Source: Mycolicibacterium parafortuitum (GTDB taxonomy: Bacteria > Actinomycetota > Actinomycetes > Mycobacteriales > Mycobacteriaceae). From it: a stretch of 64,000 bases of DNA. The stretch covers positions 62,001 through 126,000 of the forward strand of contig NZ_MVID01000010.1 of assembly GCF_002086815.1 (NCBI RefSeq), read 5' to 3'. Positions 49,370-58,432 of the stretch are shown one piece after another. A program made the position numbers and the translations under genes. Position 1 is the stretch's first letter. Each line of letters opens with the position of its first letter. The notes below the pieces were generated by a model. It was not told the origin of the DNA. It made no database searches and was given only the letters and a program-made list of their open reading frames with translations.

Positions 49370-49465
49370 CTTGTGGCCCGCGTCTTTTGTTCCCCGGGCA
49401 TTTCGCCTGAAGCGGAATAGTGGGCGCCCGCGGATGGTCGGAGCTTGTATGACCGAGGAGCGCGT

Positions 49466-50218
49466 ATGACCGAGGACATGGATGGCATCAGCGGAAAGGT
49501 CGTCGCGATCACCGGCGCGAGCAGTGGGATCGGCGCGGCGACCGCCCGGCGGTTGGCGGCCCGAGGCGCTCGGCTCGTGCTCGGAGCGCGCCGGGTGGAT
49601 CGGTTGGACGCGCTCGCCGACGAGCTGCGCGCGGCCGGGGCGCAGGTCGTCGTCACCGCGACCGACGTCACGCGGGCCGCGGACCTGGACGCGCTCGTCG
49701 ACGCCGCCGTCGCCGAGTACGGGCGCCTCGACGTCCTGGTCGGCAACGCGGGCATCGCGGCGACCGGCCCGATCGCCGACGGCGACGTCGCGGGCTGGAT
49801 GGCGATGGTGGACGTCAACCTACGTGGCGTCCTGTATGGGTTCGCCTCGGCGACACCGGTTTTCCGGCGTCAGGGGCGCGGCCACTTCGTGACCACGGTG
49901 TCGACGTCGGGTCTGAAGATCGTTCCGGGGCAGGGGGTGTACGCCGCGACGAAGAACGCGGTCCGCACGGTGATGGAGGCGCTGCGGCAGGAGTCGACCG
50001 ACGGCGTCATCCGCACCACGTCGATCTCTCCGGGCTTTGTGAACACCGAGCTCGACGCGTCGGTCACCGACCCCGAGCTGCGCCGCCGGGTCCGGGCCGA
50101 CATGGATGCGTTCGGCCTGGACCCGGACGCGGTGGCCCGCGCCGTCGCGTTCGTCATCGAGCAGCCCGACGGCGTGGAGATCGGTGATCTGACGATCCGC
50201 CCGACCGTCCAGGGCTGA
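49466..50218 (+). CDS. SDR family oxidoreductase
   Basis: The 250-residue protein is a classical SDR: TGASSGIGAATARRLAARGA, VGNAGIAATGP, catalytic Ser in TTVSTSGLK and YAATKNAV with the Tyr/Lys pair. The substrate is unknown. ATG 49466 has AGGAG 5 bases upstream. It is divergent from lon, and the shared 143-base region contains the HAIR-like operator. Confidence 0.88.
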   Translation: MTEDMDGISGKVVAITGASSGIGAATARRLAARGARLVLGARRVDRLDALADELRAAGAQVVVTATDVTRAADLDALVDAAVAEYGRLDVLVGNAGIAATGPIADGDVAGWMAMVDVNLRGVLYGFASATPVFRRQGRGHFVTTVSTSGLKIVPGQGVYAATKNAVRTVMEALRQESTDGVIRTTSISPGFVNTELDASVTDPELRRRVRADMDAFGLDPDAVARAVAFVIEQPDGVEIGDLTIRPTVQG

Positions 50219-50231
50219 GTGTGCGCTTTTT

Positions 50232-50295
50232 CGCCGAACTGGGATTCCTGGTCGTGATTTCGGGTCCGACCACAGCCGGGAACCTCAGTTCGGCG
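50232..50295. repeat. 64-bp long inverted repeat with inner stem between convergent genes
   Basis: Arms of 17 bases (50232-50248 and 50279-50295, CGCCGAACTG...CAGTTCGGCG) pair with one G-T and one mismatch. An inner TGGTCG/CGACCA stem is also present. It lies just past the SDR stop and may terminate that transcript, or be a palindromic repeat element. Confidence 0.6.
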
Positions 50296-50320
50296 CAACC
50301 GCGGGAGGCCCGCACACAGC

Positions 50321-50357
50321 AGAGAGCCTGCCGCTCGGGGGAGGCGGCAGGCTCTCT
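50321..50357. terminator. Bidirectional terminator between the SDR and mycolyltransferase genes
   Basis: Perfect 14-base arms AGAGAGCCTGCCGC and GCGGCAGGCTCTCT enclose a 9-base loop. It lies 17 bases past the mycolyltransferase stop and about 100 past the SDR stop. Confidence 0.8.
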
Positions 50358-50373
50358 GGGTGTGGGTGGGGTG

Positions 50374-51510
<1,137 letters not shown>

Positions 51511-51563
51511 CTAACGAAAAGGACTCAGGCCGGATTCGCCGGACATGCGGCGCCGGAGTGCCT

Positions 51564-52982
51564 TCAGTCGTCGACGGCCGCCATCAGGCGGCGCTCGCTC
51601 GCGCGCCGCTCGGCGATCACAGCGCCGAGCACCTGCAACAGAATGGGCTTTCGCCGGACCAGACGCTCGATCTCGTCGCGCGCGATCTCCAGCACGGTGA
51701 GCTCTCCGACCGCGTGGGCGGTGGCCAGCACCGGCTCGCGGGTGAGCGCGGTCTGTCCCAGGAAGTCGCCCCGCTCGAGGGTGCGGGCCGGGATCACCGC
51801 TCCGTCGCGGTCGGTCACCGTGAGGCTGACCCGCCCCGAGACGACGAACCTCATGCCGAACGGGACCTGCCCGGGCCGCTGCAGAAGTTCCCCGTCGCCA
51901 TAGCGCACCAATCGCATCACCGCCGCGATGTCGTGCTGTTCCGCCTCGGTGAGCCGCAGCGTCGAGGCCACCGCGCGCATCGCCGAGGTGACCCGTTCCG
52001 GTGTGCCGAAGTCGTCGGCGACACCGTCCAGGCGCAAGCCTTCGCGCCGCGCCGCGTACCAGACCCAGCGCCGGAACGTGCTCCGCACCGCCTCGTCCAG
52101 GGCGGGGGTGTACAGCGGGATCGACGTCTCGTACTCGGCGCCGCCGAGATAGAGCGTGGTGATCCGGCCGTCGGTACGAACGTCCGGCAGCATCGCGGCG
52201 ACGGCCGAGAGCATTGCGCACACGTCGTCCGGCGGGTCGCCGGCGTCGAAGTTCGTCACGAGCGTGAGCCGGTGCTCACCCGGCGGGCGGCTGTAGTTGG
52301 TGAACGACGCACCGGCGAGTTCGGCATTCGGCATCACCAGAAGGTTGCCGCCGGTGTCGATATGGGTTGCGCGCCAATTGACCTCGACCACTTGCCCGTA
52401 CGCGGCCGGCCGGCCCGCCGCGGTCGGCACGGTGATCCAGTCGCCGAGCCGGAACGGTTGCTCGAACAGCAGCAGCAGACCCGAGATGATCTGGCCGACC
52501 GAGTTCTGAAGTGCCAGGCCGAGAACGATCGAGGTGACGCCCAGCGCGGCGAACAGGCCGCCCACGTTGGCGCCCCAGATGTTGGCCATGATCACGGTGA
52601 CGCCGACCGCGATCACCGCGAACCGCGCGACGTCGAGGAAGATCGACGGCATTCGCCTGCGCCAGCTGTCTTCCGGCGCCCCTTGGATCAGCGTGGCGTT
52701 GAAACCCGACAGCATCAACACCAGCAGGACGATCCCGAAGAGGGTGGCGACCACGCGCACCGAGGTGGCCTCGTCGGAGATCTCCATGGCCTGCACCAGG
52801 AGCAGCAGCAGGGCGCCCAGCGGCAGGATGTAGTTGCGCAGCAGTATCACCGGGCGGGCCAGCGCACTGCCGCGTCGTCGCAGCGCGTTGTGCACCTCGG
52901 TGAGCAGGACCAGGAGCACCGGGAAGCCGACGGCGACCACGATGGCCCAGACCAACCACGTCGAGTTCAGCACGCTGGTCAC
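51564..52982 (-). CDS. MscS-type mechanosensitive channel with C-terminal cyclic nucleotide-binding domain
   Basis: The 472-residue protein has four to five hydrophobic helices in the first about 170 residues and then the MscS pore and beta-domain pattern (LGLALQNSVGQIISGLLLLFEQPFRLGDWITV; TNYSRPPGEHRLTLVTNFDAGD). A CRP-like cyclic nucleotide-binding domain follows (about 345-470: PGQVPFGMRFVVSGRVSLTVTDRDGAVIPARTLERGDFLGQTALTREP). It matches the Rv2434c-type architecture. Its start overlaps the stop of the upstream cyclase by four bases (ATGA), strongly suggesting that cAMP made by the partner gates or modulates the channel. Confidence 0.88.
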   Translation of the reverse strand: MTSVLNSTWLVWAIVVAVGFPVLLVLLTEVHNALRRRGSALARPVILLRNYILPLGALLLLLVQAMEISDEATSVRVVATLFGIVLLVLMLSGFNATLIQGAPEDSWRRRMPSIFLDVARFAVIAVGVTVIMANIWGANVGGLFAALGVTSIVLGLALQNSVGQIISGLLLLFEQPFRLGDWITVPTAAGRPAAYGQVVEVNWRATHIDTGGNLLVMPNAELAGASFTNYSRPPGEHRLTLVTNFDAGDPPDDVCAMLSAVAAMLPDVRTDGRITTLYLGGAEYETSIPLYTPALDEAVRSTFRRWVWYAARREGLRLDGVADDFGTPERVTSAMRAVASTLRLTEAEQHDIAAVMRLVRYGDGELLQRPGQVPFGMRFVVSGRVSLTVTDRDGAVIPARTLERGDFLGQTALTREPVLATAHAVGELTVLEIARDEIERLVRRKPILLQVLGAVIAERRASERRLMAAVDD

Positions 52983-55144
52983 TGTGGGTGCCCCCGCAGC
53001 CGCCAGACCGGTTCGGTTCCGTGCTCGCCGGCCGACTCACCGGCGGCGACGAACTCCAGCGTGTCGTGCATGACGTCGTACACCCGGGCGGTGACATAGA
53101 TTCCGGCCTGCGGGTTACCTCGCTGCACCCGGAAGGCCAGGTCGACCGTCGCGCCCCACACGTCGTAGGTCAGGGTGGAGCGCCCGACCAGTCCGCTCGA
53201 CACCGCGCCGTTGTCGATCCCCGCTCGGAGCCGCAGGTCGTACCCGGATTCGGCGGCGTAGCGGTCGACGATGCGGTCCATCTCGATCGCGAAGTCGACG
53301 GTGCGCCGAACGTTGTCCAATCGGGGGGTGTTCAGCCCGCAGGCTGCGACATACCCGTCGTGCAGGGTGCGCACGTGCTCGACACCGAGGCTCTCGGCGG
53401 CGGCGTCGAACTGCCGGGTCAGGCTGTTGATGACGACCAGCAGCTCCTCGGAGGTCAGCCGGTGCGACAGGTCGTCGAGCCCCAGCACGTCGGCGAACAG
53501 CACGGTGACGTTGTTGTGGTCCTGGGCGATGGTTTCCTCTCCGTCGAGGTAGCGCCGCATCACCGGCTCGGGCATCAGGGACAGCATCAGCCGTTCGTTC
53601 TCGGCGCGCTGTTCCTCGAGTAACTTCTCCTTGATCGCCAGGTTCTGACTCATGTCGTTGAATGTCGTTGTCAGATCACCGAATTCGTCGCGCGACCATA
53701 CCGGGATGTTGACCTCGTAGTCGCCGGCGCCGATCTGCTGGGCGCCGGTCTGCAACCGTCGTATCGGGCGCACGAAAAGCCGGGCCAGCAGCATCGCCGC
53801 CAGGCACACCGCGAAGATGATGAGCACCGTCGACAAGACCAGTGTTCGGGTGAACTGGGACACCGGGGCGAAGGCCTCGTCGGTGTCGATCTTGGCGACG
53901 ATCACCCAGTGCAGGCCCGGTAGATCCACGGGTGAGTAGGACTGCAGCGCCTGGTGGCCCAGATAGTCGTCCTCGATGAGCGCCCCGGTGTTGCCGCGTT
54001 GTGCCACTTCGACGGACTCCGTGTTCACCGGTTGCACCAAGGTGGTGCCACGACGATCGATGGACTCCTCGGCGATCTCGGGTGGGGTGCCGCCGTCGAC
54101 GACGTCGGAGACGAACGCCTCCCGGTTCTCACGGAACAGTCGCGAGTCCGAGCGCATCAGGTCGTCGGGCCCGACCAGAATCGTCTCGCCGGTCTTACCC
54201 ATCCCGGTGTCGCGCCACTGGCCCTTGGCCGTCATCAGGTCGTTGATCCGCGATATCGGGAACTGGACCGCCATCACGCCGGCGATCTGGTCCTGCGATC
54301 CGACGGGGGACAGGAACCACGCGGTCGGTTCTTCCGCGGGTAGATACCAGCCGAAGTCGGTGACACCGACGTAGTCGATCGAGTTGGACGCCAGCGCCTT
54401 CTCGTAGGCCTCGGTGAGTTGGCCTTCGCGGTAGGGCCCGGTGAGGATGTTGGTACCCAGGTCGGGTCCCTTGTACGCCGAGTAGACGACGTTGCCGTCG
54501 GTGTCGAGAAGCAGTAGGTCTTCGAATTCGAAACGGTGCACGATTTCGCGGAAGAACTCGTTGAAGCGGGCATTGGCCGCCGACCACCTGCTGCCGTCGC
54601 GCGCATCGTCGAACTCGATCGCCCGCTCCCAGTTCTCGAACGGGGCCGAGTACAGCGCCTGCAGGTACCGCTGCGGGTTCGATTTGGGCAGCAGGGCCCG
54701 GACGTCGACGCGGTTGCCGCCGTCGTCGAGCGTCATGTCCGCGAACATGCGGTCGTAATACCGGCGCAGCGACGCCGCCTGCCCGATGTTGATGGTCGCC
54801 GCGTCCAGTTCGGCGAAGCCTGCGGTGAACGCTGCGATCGCCTCCGCCGCTGTGTTGCCCCGGGAGTAGATCGCCAGAGAGTTCTTCAGGTCCGAGAACT
54901 GTGTCTCCAATTGGCGTGACTGTGACTCGCGGATCTCGGTGAGGCGGTCGAACACCGAGGCGCGCAGCGACGACCGGCCGGACTGGTAGCCGATCGCGCC
55001 GACCACGGCCGCCGACAGGATGCTGGTCAGAAGGAGCATCAGCAGCAGCTTGGACTGGATGCTCATCCTGGACAGCACGCCGTGGCGCCCGCGTCTCTTC
55101 CTCAGTTTCTCGGGTGCACGCACGGTCCTCGGGAAAAATGTCAT
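52979..55144 (-). CDS. Receptor-type class III adenylate/guanylate cyclase (Cache-HAMP-cyclase)
   Basis: The 721-residue protein has a transmembrane helix at about 29-50, a large extracellular Cache-like sensor, a second helix near 430-455, a HAMP domain (LFVRPIRRLQTGAQQIGAGDYEVNIPVWSRDEFGDL) and a short coiled coil. The cyclase domain (VTVLFADVLGLDDLSHRL to YDVWGATVDLAFR) follows. The first metal Asp is present, but the second-metal/substrate motif reads VRTLHDGY, and the usual Asn of TVNLAAR is Asp (TVDLAFR), so activity or specificity may differ. It resembles Rv2435c and overlaps the channel gene. A start a few residues downstream is possible. Confidence 0.85.
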   Translation of the reverse strand: MTFFPRTVRAPEKLRKRRGRHGVLSRMSIQSKLLLMLLLTSILSAAVVGAIGYQSGRSSLRASVFDRLTEIRESQSRQLETQFSDLKNSLAIYSRGNTAAEAIAAFTAGFAELDAATINIGQAASLRRYYDRMFADMTLDDGGNRVDVRALLPKSNPQRYLQALYSAPFENWERAIEFDDARDGSRWSAANARFNEFFREIVHRFEFEDLLLLDTDGNVVYSAYKGPDLGTNILTGPYREGQLTEAYEKALASNSIDYVGVTDFGWYLPAEEPTAWFLSPVGSQDQIAGVMAVQFPISRINDLMTAKGQWRDTGMGKTGETILVGPDDLMRSDSRLFRENREAFVSDVVDGGTPPEIAEESIDRRGTTLVQPVNTESVEVAQRGNTGALIEDDYLGHQALQSYSPVDLPGLHWVIVAKIDTDEAFAPVSQFTRTLVLSTVLIIFAVCLAAMLLARLFVRPIRRLQTGAQQIGAGDYEVNIPVWSRDEFGDLTTTFNDMSQNLAIKEKLLEEQRAENERLMLSLMPEPVMRRYLDGEETIAQDHNNVTVLFADVLGLDDLSHRLTSEELLVVINSLTRQFDAAAESLGVEHVRTLHDGYVAACGLNTPRLDNVRRTVDFAIEMDRIVDRYAAESGYDLRLRAGIDNGAVSSGLVGRSTLTYDVWGATVDLAFRVQRGNPQAGIYVTARVYDVMHDTLEFVAAGESAGEHGTEPVWRLRGHPQ

Positions 55145-55187
55145 TCAGATCACACATTCCCTGCCAGGGCTGGGGGTAAACGGAGCC

Positions 55188-55634
55188 GTGTCCGCCGATG
55201 ACCCGTACGACCTCGCGCGTTTCGTCCAGGCGCAGCAGGGCAGCTATGCGGGTGCGTTGGACGAACTGCGGGCCGGCGCCAAACGCGGCCACTGGATTTG
55301 GTTCGTGTTCCCCCAACTGCGCGGGCTGGGGCGCAGCGCGACCGCCGAGAAGTACGGCATCCGCTCGCTGGAGGAGGCCCGCGCCTACCTGGCGCACCCG
55401 GTCCTCGGGCCGCGGTTACGCGAGTGTGCGTCGGTGCTGGCCACCCATGCCGGGCGGTCGGCGACCGACATCCTCGGCTATCCCGACGACCTGAAGGTGC
55501 GATCGTCGATGACGCTGTTCAGCCGGGCGGCCGACGGGGACGACCGGGCACCGTTGCGCGCCGTCCTCGACGCGTTCTACGACGGCCGCGACGATCCCGT
55601 GACCCTCGAGCTGCTCACCGCGGATTCAGGATGA
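55188..55634 (+). CDS. DUF1810 family protein
   Basis: The 148-residue protein matches DUF1810: DPYDLARFVQAQQGSYAGALDELRAGAKRGHWIWFVFPQLRGLGRSATAEKYGI, then LYRR-equivalent KVRSSMTLFSRA. The function of the family is unknown. GTG 55188 was chosen as the family-like start. It is divergent from the cyclase operon, and its last 20 bases overlap the convergent GH13 gene. Confidence 0.85.
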   Translation: MSADDPYDLARFVQAQQGSYAGALDELRAGAKRGHWIWFVFPQLRGLGRSATAEKYGIRSLEEARAYLAHPVLGPRLRECASVLATHAGRSATDILGYPDDLKVRSSMTLFSRAADGDDRAPLRAVLDAFYDGRDDPVTLELLTADSG

Positions 55635-56919
55635 GCCAGCCGTGGGCGGGCACCACGACGTCGGGAACGACCTCGGCCGGCGGCGCCCCCGATCCGGCGA
55701 CGATCTCGGCGTGCCCGATTCCGAGTCCGGTCAGCGTCAACGGCAGCGGTTCGTCATCGACGTTGAGAGCCACGACGAGGGCGTCATCGCCGTTGCGGGT
55801 GATGTAGACGTAGCCGCCGTTGGTCACCGACAGCGGTGTGGTGCGCGCGAAGCGCAGCCACGGATGCCTGCGGCGCAACCCGATCAGATGCTGATGGGTG
55901 CGGTACAGCTGGTGGCCGTGCTCGCCCACACCGTCGAAGGGCGAGGTGAATTCGGGCCGCACCGCGTCGTCGCCGCCGAACCGTTCCTCTTTCACCCCGC
56001 GGTAGGCGACTTCGTCACCGGCGTACACGCTCGGGGTGCCGCCGGTGGTGAGCAGGACGACCAGGGCGTGCTCGACGTGGAGGGGGTTCTCCAACTGGCT
56101 GGCGATCCGGGTGACGTCGTGGTTGCCGATGAACGTCAGTGGCACAAAGGTGTCGAGGAATTCGTTGTGCCGGGTCAGTGCCCAGTCGAGTTCGTGGAAG
56201 TTGACGTCGTTGATGCTGCTCCAGATCGCCTTCCACAGTTCGTATTGTGTGACGGAGTCGAAGCCGGAGTCGCGTACGCGGGCCGCGTAGTCGCCGTGGA
56301 TCACCTCGCCGACGAACCACGCCTCCGGATGGCTCTCCCGGACCCGGGGCAGTACCTGCGCCCAGAACGCGTCAGGGACGGCGTAGGCGGCGTCGAGACG
56401 CCAGCCGTCGGCGCCGCGGTCCAGCCAGTGCCGCATCACGTCGACGGTGTAGTCGATGACCTCGGAATTGCGGTGGTTCAACGCGATCAGGCCGCCGTGA
56501 CCTTCGAAGGTCACGAACTCGCCGCCGCGTGTGCGGAACCACGAGGTGTCCCCGCCGCCGACGGCGTCCCGGTATCGCGGGAAGTCGGTGCCGACGTGGT
56601 TGAACACGCCGTCGAGCAGAATCCTCAGGCCGCGCCTGCGCGCCTCGGCGACCAGGTGGTCGAAATCGCCGTCATCGCCGAGCCGTGGGTCGATGCGGTA
56701 GTGGTCGGTGGTGTCGTAGCCGTGGGTCGAGGACGCGAAGACGGGACCGAGCGCCAGTCCCGACGTGCCGAGTTCCAGCGCGTAGTCGAGCCAGTCGACG
56801 AGGCGCCGCAACCTGTGCTCGTCAGGACCCGGAGCCGGATCGGCCGGGTGGGCGCCGACGAACCCGAGCGGGTACACCTGCCACCAGATCGCGTGCTCTA
56901 CCCACGCCGGCTCGGTCAT
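55615..56919 (-). CDS. GH13 alpha-amylase family glycosidase
   Basis: The 434-residue protein has the four GH13 regions: DGVFNHVG (I), GWRLDAAYA (II, nucleophile Asp), WFVGEVI (III, acid/base Glu) and FIGNHDV (IV). A small beta domain ends the chain (VALNVDDEPLPLTLTG). It has no signal peptide, so it acts on intracellular glucans or maltooligosaccharides. The exact specificity is unclear. Its ATG at 56919 overlaps the stop of the last of six 12-codon mini-ORFs in a 32-bp repeat array that links it to the upstream deaminase gene. Confidence 0.9.
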   Translation of the reverse strand: MTEPAWVEHAIWWQVYPLGFVGAHPADPAPGPDEHRLRRLVDWLDYALELGTSGLALGPVFASSTHGYDTTDHYRIDPRLGDDGDFDHLVAEARRRGLRILLDGVFNHVGTDFPRYRDAVGGGDTSWFRTRGGEFVTFEGHGGLIALNHRNSEVIDYTVDVMRHWLDRGADGWRLDAAYAVPDAFWAQVLPRVRESHPEAWFVGEVIHGDYAARVRDSGFDSVTQYELWKAIWSSINDVNFHELDWALTRHNEFLDTFVPLTFIGNHDVTRIASQLENPLHVEHALVVLLTTGGTPSVYAGDEVAYRGVKEERFGGDDAVRPEFTSPFDGVGEHGHQLYRTHQHLIGLRRRHPWLRFARTTPLSVTNGGYVYITRNGDDALVVALNVDDEPLPLTLTGLGIGHAEIVAGSGAPPAEVVPDVVVPAHGWLILNPR

Positions 56920-57111
56920 ATCGGCTCCTCGCGCAAGCGCTCGTCGGTCATATCGGCTCCTCGCGCAAGCGCTCGTCGGTCATATCGGCTCCTCGCGCAA
57001 GCGCTCGTCGGTCATATCGGCTCCTCGCGCAAGCGCTCGTCGGTCATATCGGCTCCTCGCGCAAGCGCTCGTCGGTCATATCGGCTCCTCGCGCAAGCGC
57101 TCGTCGGTCAT
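56916..57111 (-). repeat. 32-bp tandem repeat forming six overlapping mini-ORFs (ATGA relay)
   Basis: TCATAT recurs at 56916, 56948, 56980, 57012, 57044, 57076 and 57108, an exact 32-base period. On the minus strand each unit is ATG...TGA encoding MTDERLREEPI, 36 bases long, whose stop overlaps the next ATG by four bases (36-4=32). Each unit carries AGGAG five bases before the next ATG. The chain starts in the deaminase stop (57108-57111) and ends in the GH13 start (56916-56919). Confidence 0.95.
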
Positions 57112-57590
57112 ATCGCTCGAAAAGCCCTCTCGTACAACGCCTTCATCTCCTCCGTCAGCTCCGCCGCCGGGCCGTCGACCGCGACTCCGGGGGCGACCGC
57201 CGTGATGGGCAGCCCGGCCACCGGCGGCGGCGGGGCATTCCACTCGGTCAGCCACCGGGTCAGCTGTGCCGACGACGCGGCGTACACCACGCGCCCGAGA
57301 CCTACCCACGCATGCGCGGCCGCACACATCGGGCAATGTTCCCCGCTGGTGTACACGGTGGCCCGGGCCCGCTCGGCGGGACTCAGGTGCTCGACGGCCC
57401 ATTTCGCGATCGCGTATTCCGGGTGCCGGGTCGCGTCACCGTCCTTGACGCGGTTGTGGTCCTCGAAACGGGTCACCCCGTCGCCGTCGACCAACAGGGA
57501 GCCGAACGGCTCGTCGCCGCCGTCGAGCGCCTCACGGGCGAGCTCGACGCATCGCCGCAGGTGACGCAGGTCCTCGTCGGTGACTGCCAC
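57108..57590 (-). CDS. Cytidine/deoxycytidylate deaminase family nucleoside deaminase
   Basis: The 160-residue protein has the zinc-deaminase motifs in the form HPE (RHPEYAIAKWAVE) and CPMC (SGEHCPMCAAAHAWVG). The catalytic Glu is retained although HPE replaces the common HAE. It may deaminate a nucleoside or free base; the substrate is unknown. It begins at GTG 57590. Its stop TGA overlaps the first ATG of the mini-ORF relay leading to the GH13 gene. Confidence 0.82.
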   Translation of the reverse strand: MAVTDEDLRHLRRCVELAREALDGGDEPFGSLLVDGDGVTRFEDHNRVKDGDATRHPEYAIAKWAVEHLSPAERARATVYTSGEHCPMCAAAHAWVGLGRVVYAASSAQLTRWLTEWNAPPPPVAGLPITAVAPGVAVDGPAAELTEEMKALYERAFRAI

Positions 57591-57660
57591 AGCCGGATTC
57601 TACGCAGCGCGGCGCATGGGGTGGGCCGCGCATCGGGCGCGCATAGGGTAGGAAAGGGAC

Positions 57661-58428
57661 GTGACCGCCTTCGGTTGGCGCTGCAACGAGATCGAGGCCC
57701 AGGCCGACCTGTTCGCCGGCCACCTCGAGGGCTCGGATCTGTCGGCGCCCGTTCCGTCGTGTCCCGGTTGGTCGGTGGCGCAGCTGACCCGCCACGTCGA
57801 GGCCGGCTTGCGTTGGGCGCACGAGATCGTCTCGACCAGCGCGGCAGCACCTCCACCCGAGACCGCGCTGCGGCAGCTCGCGGCGGTGTCCGACGACGAC
57901 GGCGCCGCGCTGGGGGCGGTACTGCGTTCGGCGGCGTCGGATCTCGCGCGCGTGCTGCGTCGGGCGGGACCGGACGCGCAGATGTGGTGCCCGGTTCCCG
58001 GTGGCGGCAGCGCGTTCTATGCGCGCCGGTTCGCGCACGAGGCGGCGGTGCATCGCGCCGACGCCGCACTGGCACTGGGCCACCAGTTCGTGGTCCCGAC
58101 CTTCGTCGCGGTCGACGGCGTCGAGGAGTGGCTCGAACTCGGTTGCCTGCCCTTCCATTTCGAGGTCCATCCATGGATGCGTGACCTGCTCGGGCCCGGC
58201 CGGACGATCGGGCTGCACACGGCCGACACCGACGACCACTGGATTCTCGACTTCACCGGGGATGTGCTGGCCTGGCGCCGCGGTGCCGAGCAGGCCGCCG
58301 CCGATCTGCGCGGGCCCGCCGCCGATCTGCTCCTGGTGCTCTACCGCCGGAAGCCGGTGAGCACCGTGGCGGTCCGCGGCGACGCGGGGCTGGTCGACTT
58401 CTGGTTGGACAGGGTCGGATTCGCCTGA
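57661..58428 (+). CDS. Maleylpyruvate isomerase family mycothiol-dependent enzyme
   Basis: The 255-residue protein has the N-terminal DinB-like mycothiol-dependent metalloenzyme domain (ADLFAGHLEGSDLSAPVPSCPGWSVAQLTRHVEAGLRWAHEIV; His49-type ligand in RHV) and a second region FAHEAAVHRADAAL with further His ligands. The C-terminal half resembles MDMPI_C (VLAWRRGAEQAAADLRGPAADLLLVLYRR). The reaction is unknown but probably uses mycothiol, consistent with an actinomycete. It starts at GTG 57661 and ends four bases from the convergent TPR gene stop. Confidence 0.85.
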   Translation: MTAFGWRCNEIEAQADLFAGHLEGSDLSAPVPSCPGWSVAQLTRHVEAGLRWAHEIVSTSAAAPPPETALRQLAAVSDDDGAALGAVLRSAASDLARVLRRAGPDAQMWCPVPGGGSAFYARRFAHEAAVHRADAALALGHQFVVPTFVAVDGVEEWLELGCLPFHFEVHPWMRDLLGPGRTIGLHTADTDDHWILDFTGDVLAWRRGAEQAAADLRGPAADLLLVLYRRKPVSTVAVRGDAGLVDFWLDRVGFA

Positions 58429-58432
58429 CCTG

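Noticed and set aside
56916..57111. 32-bp repeats as a CRISPR array
   Set aside because: Although the unit length resembles a CRISPR repeat, there are no spacers and the units form coupled mini-ORFs.
55642..57564. Long plus-strand reading frame opposite the GH13 gene and the 32-bp repeats
   Set aside because: It is the antisense shadow of the GH13 and deaminase genes; its repetitive segment is just the reverse reading of the 32-bp array and has no family signature.
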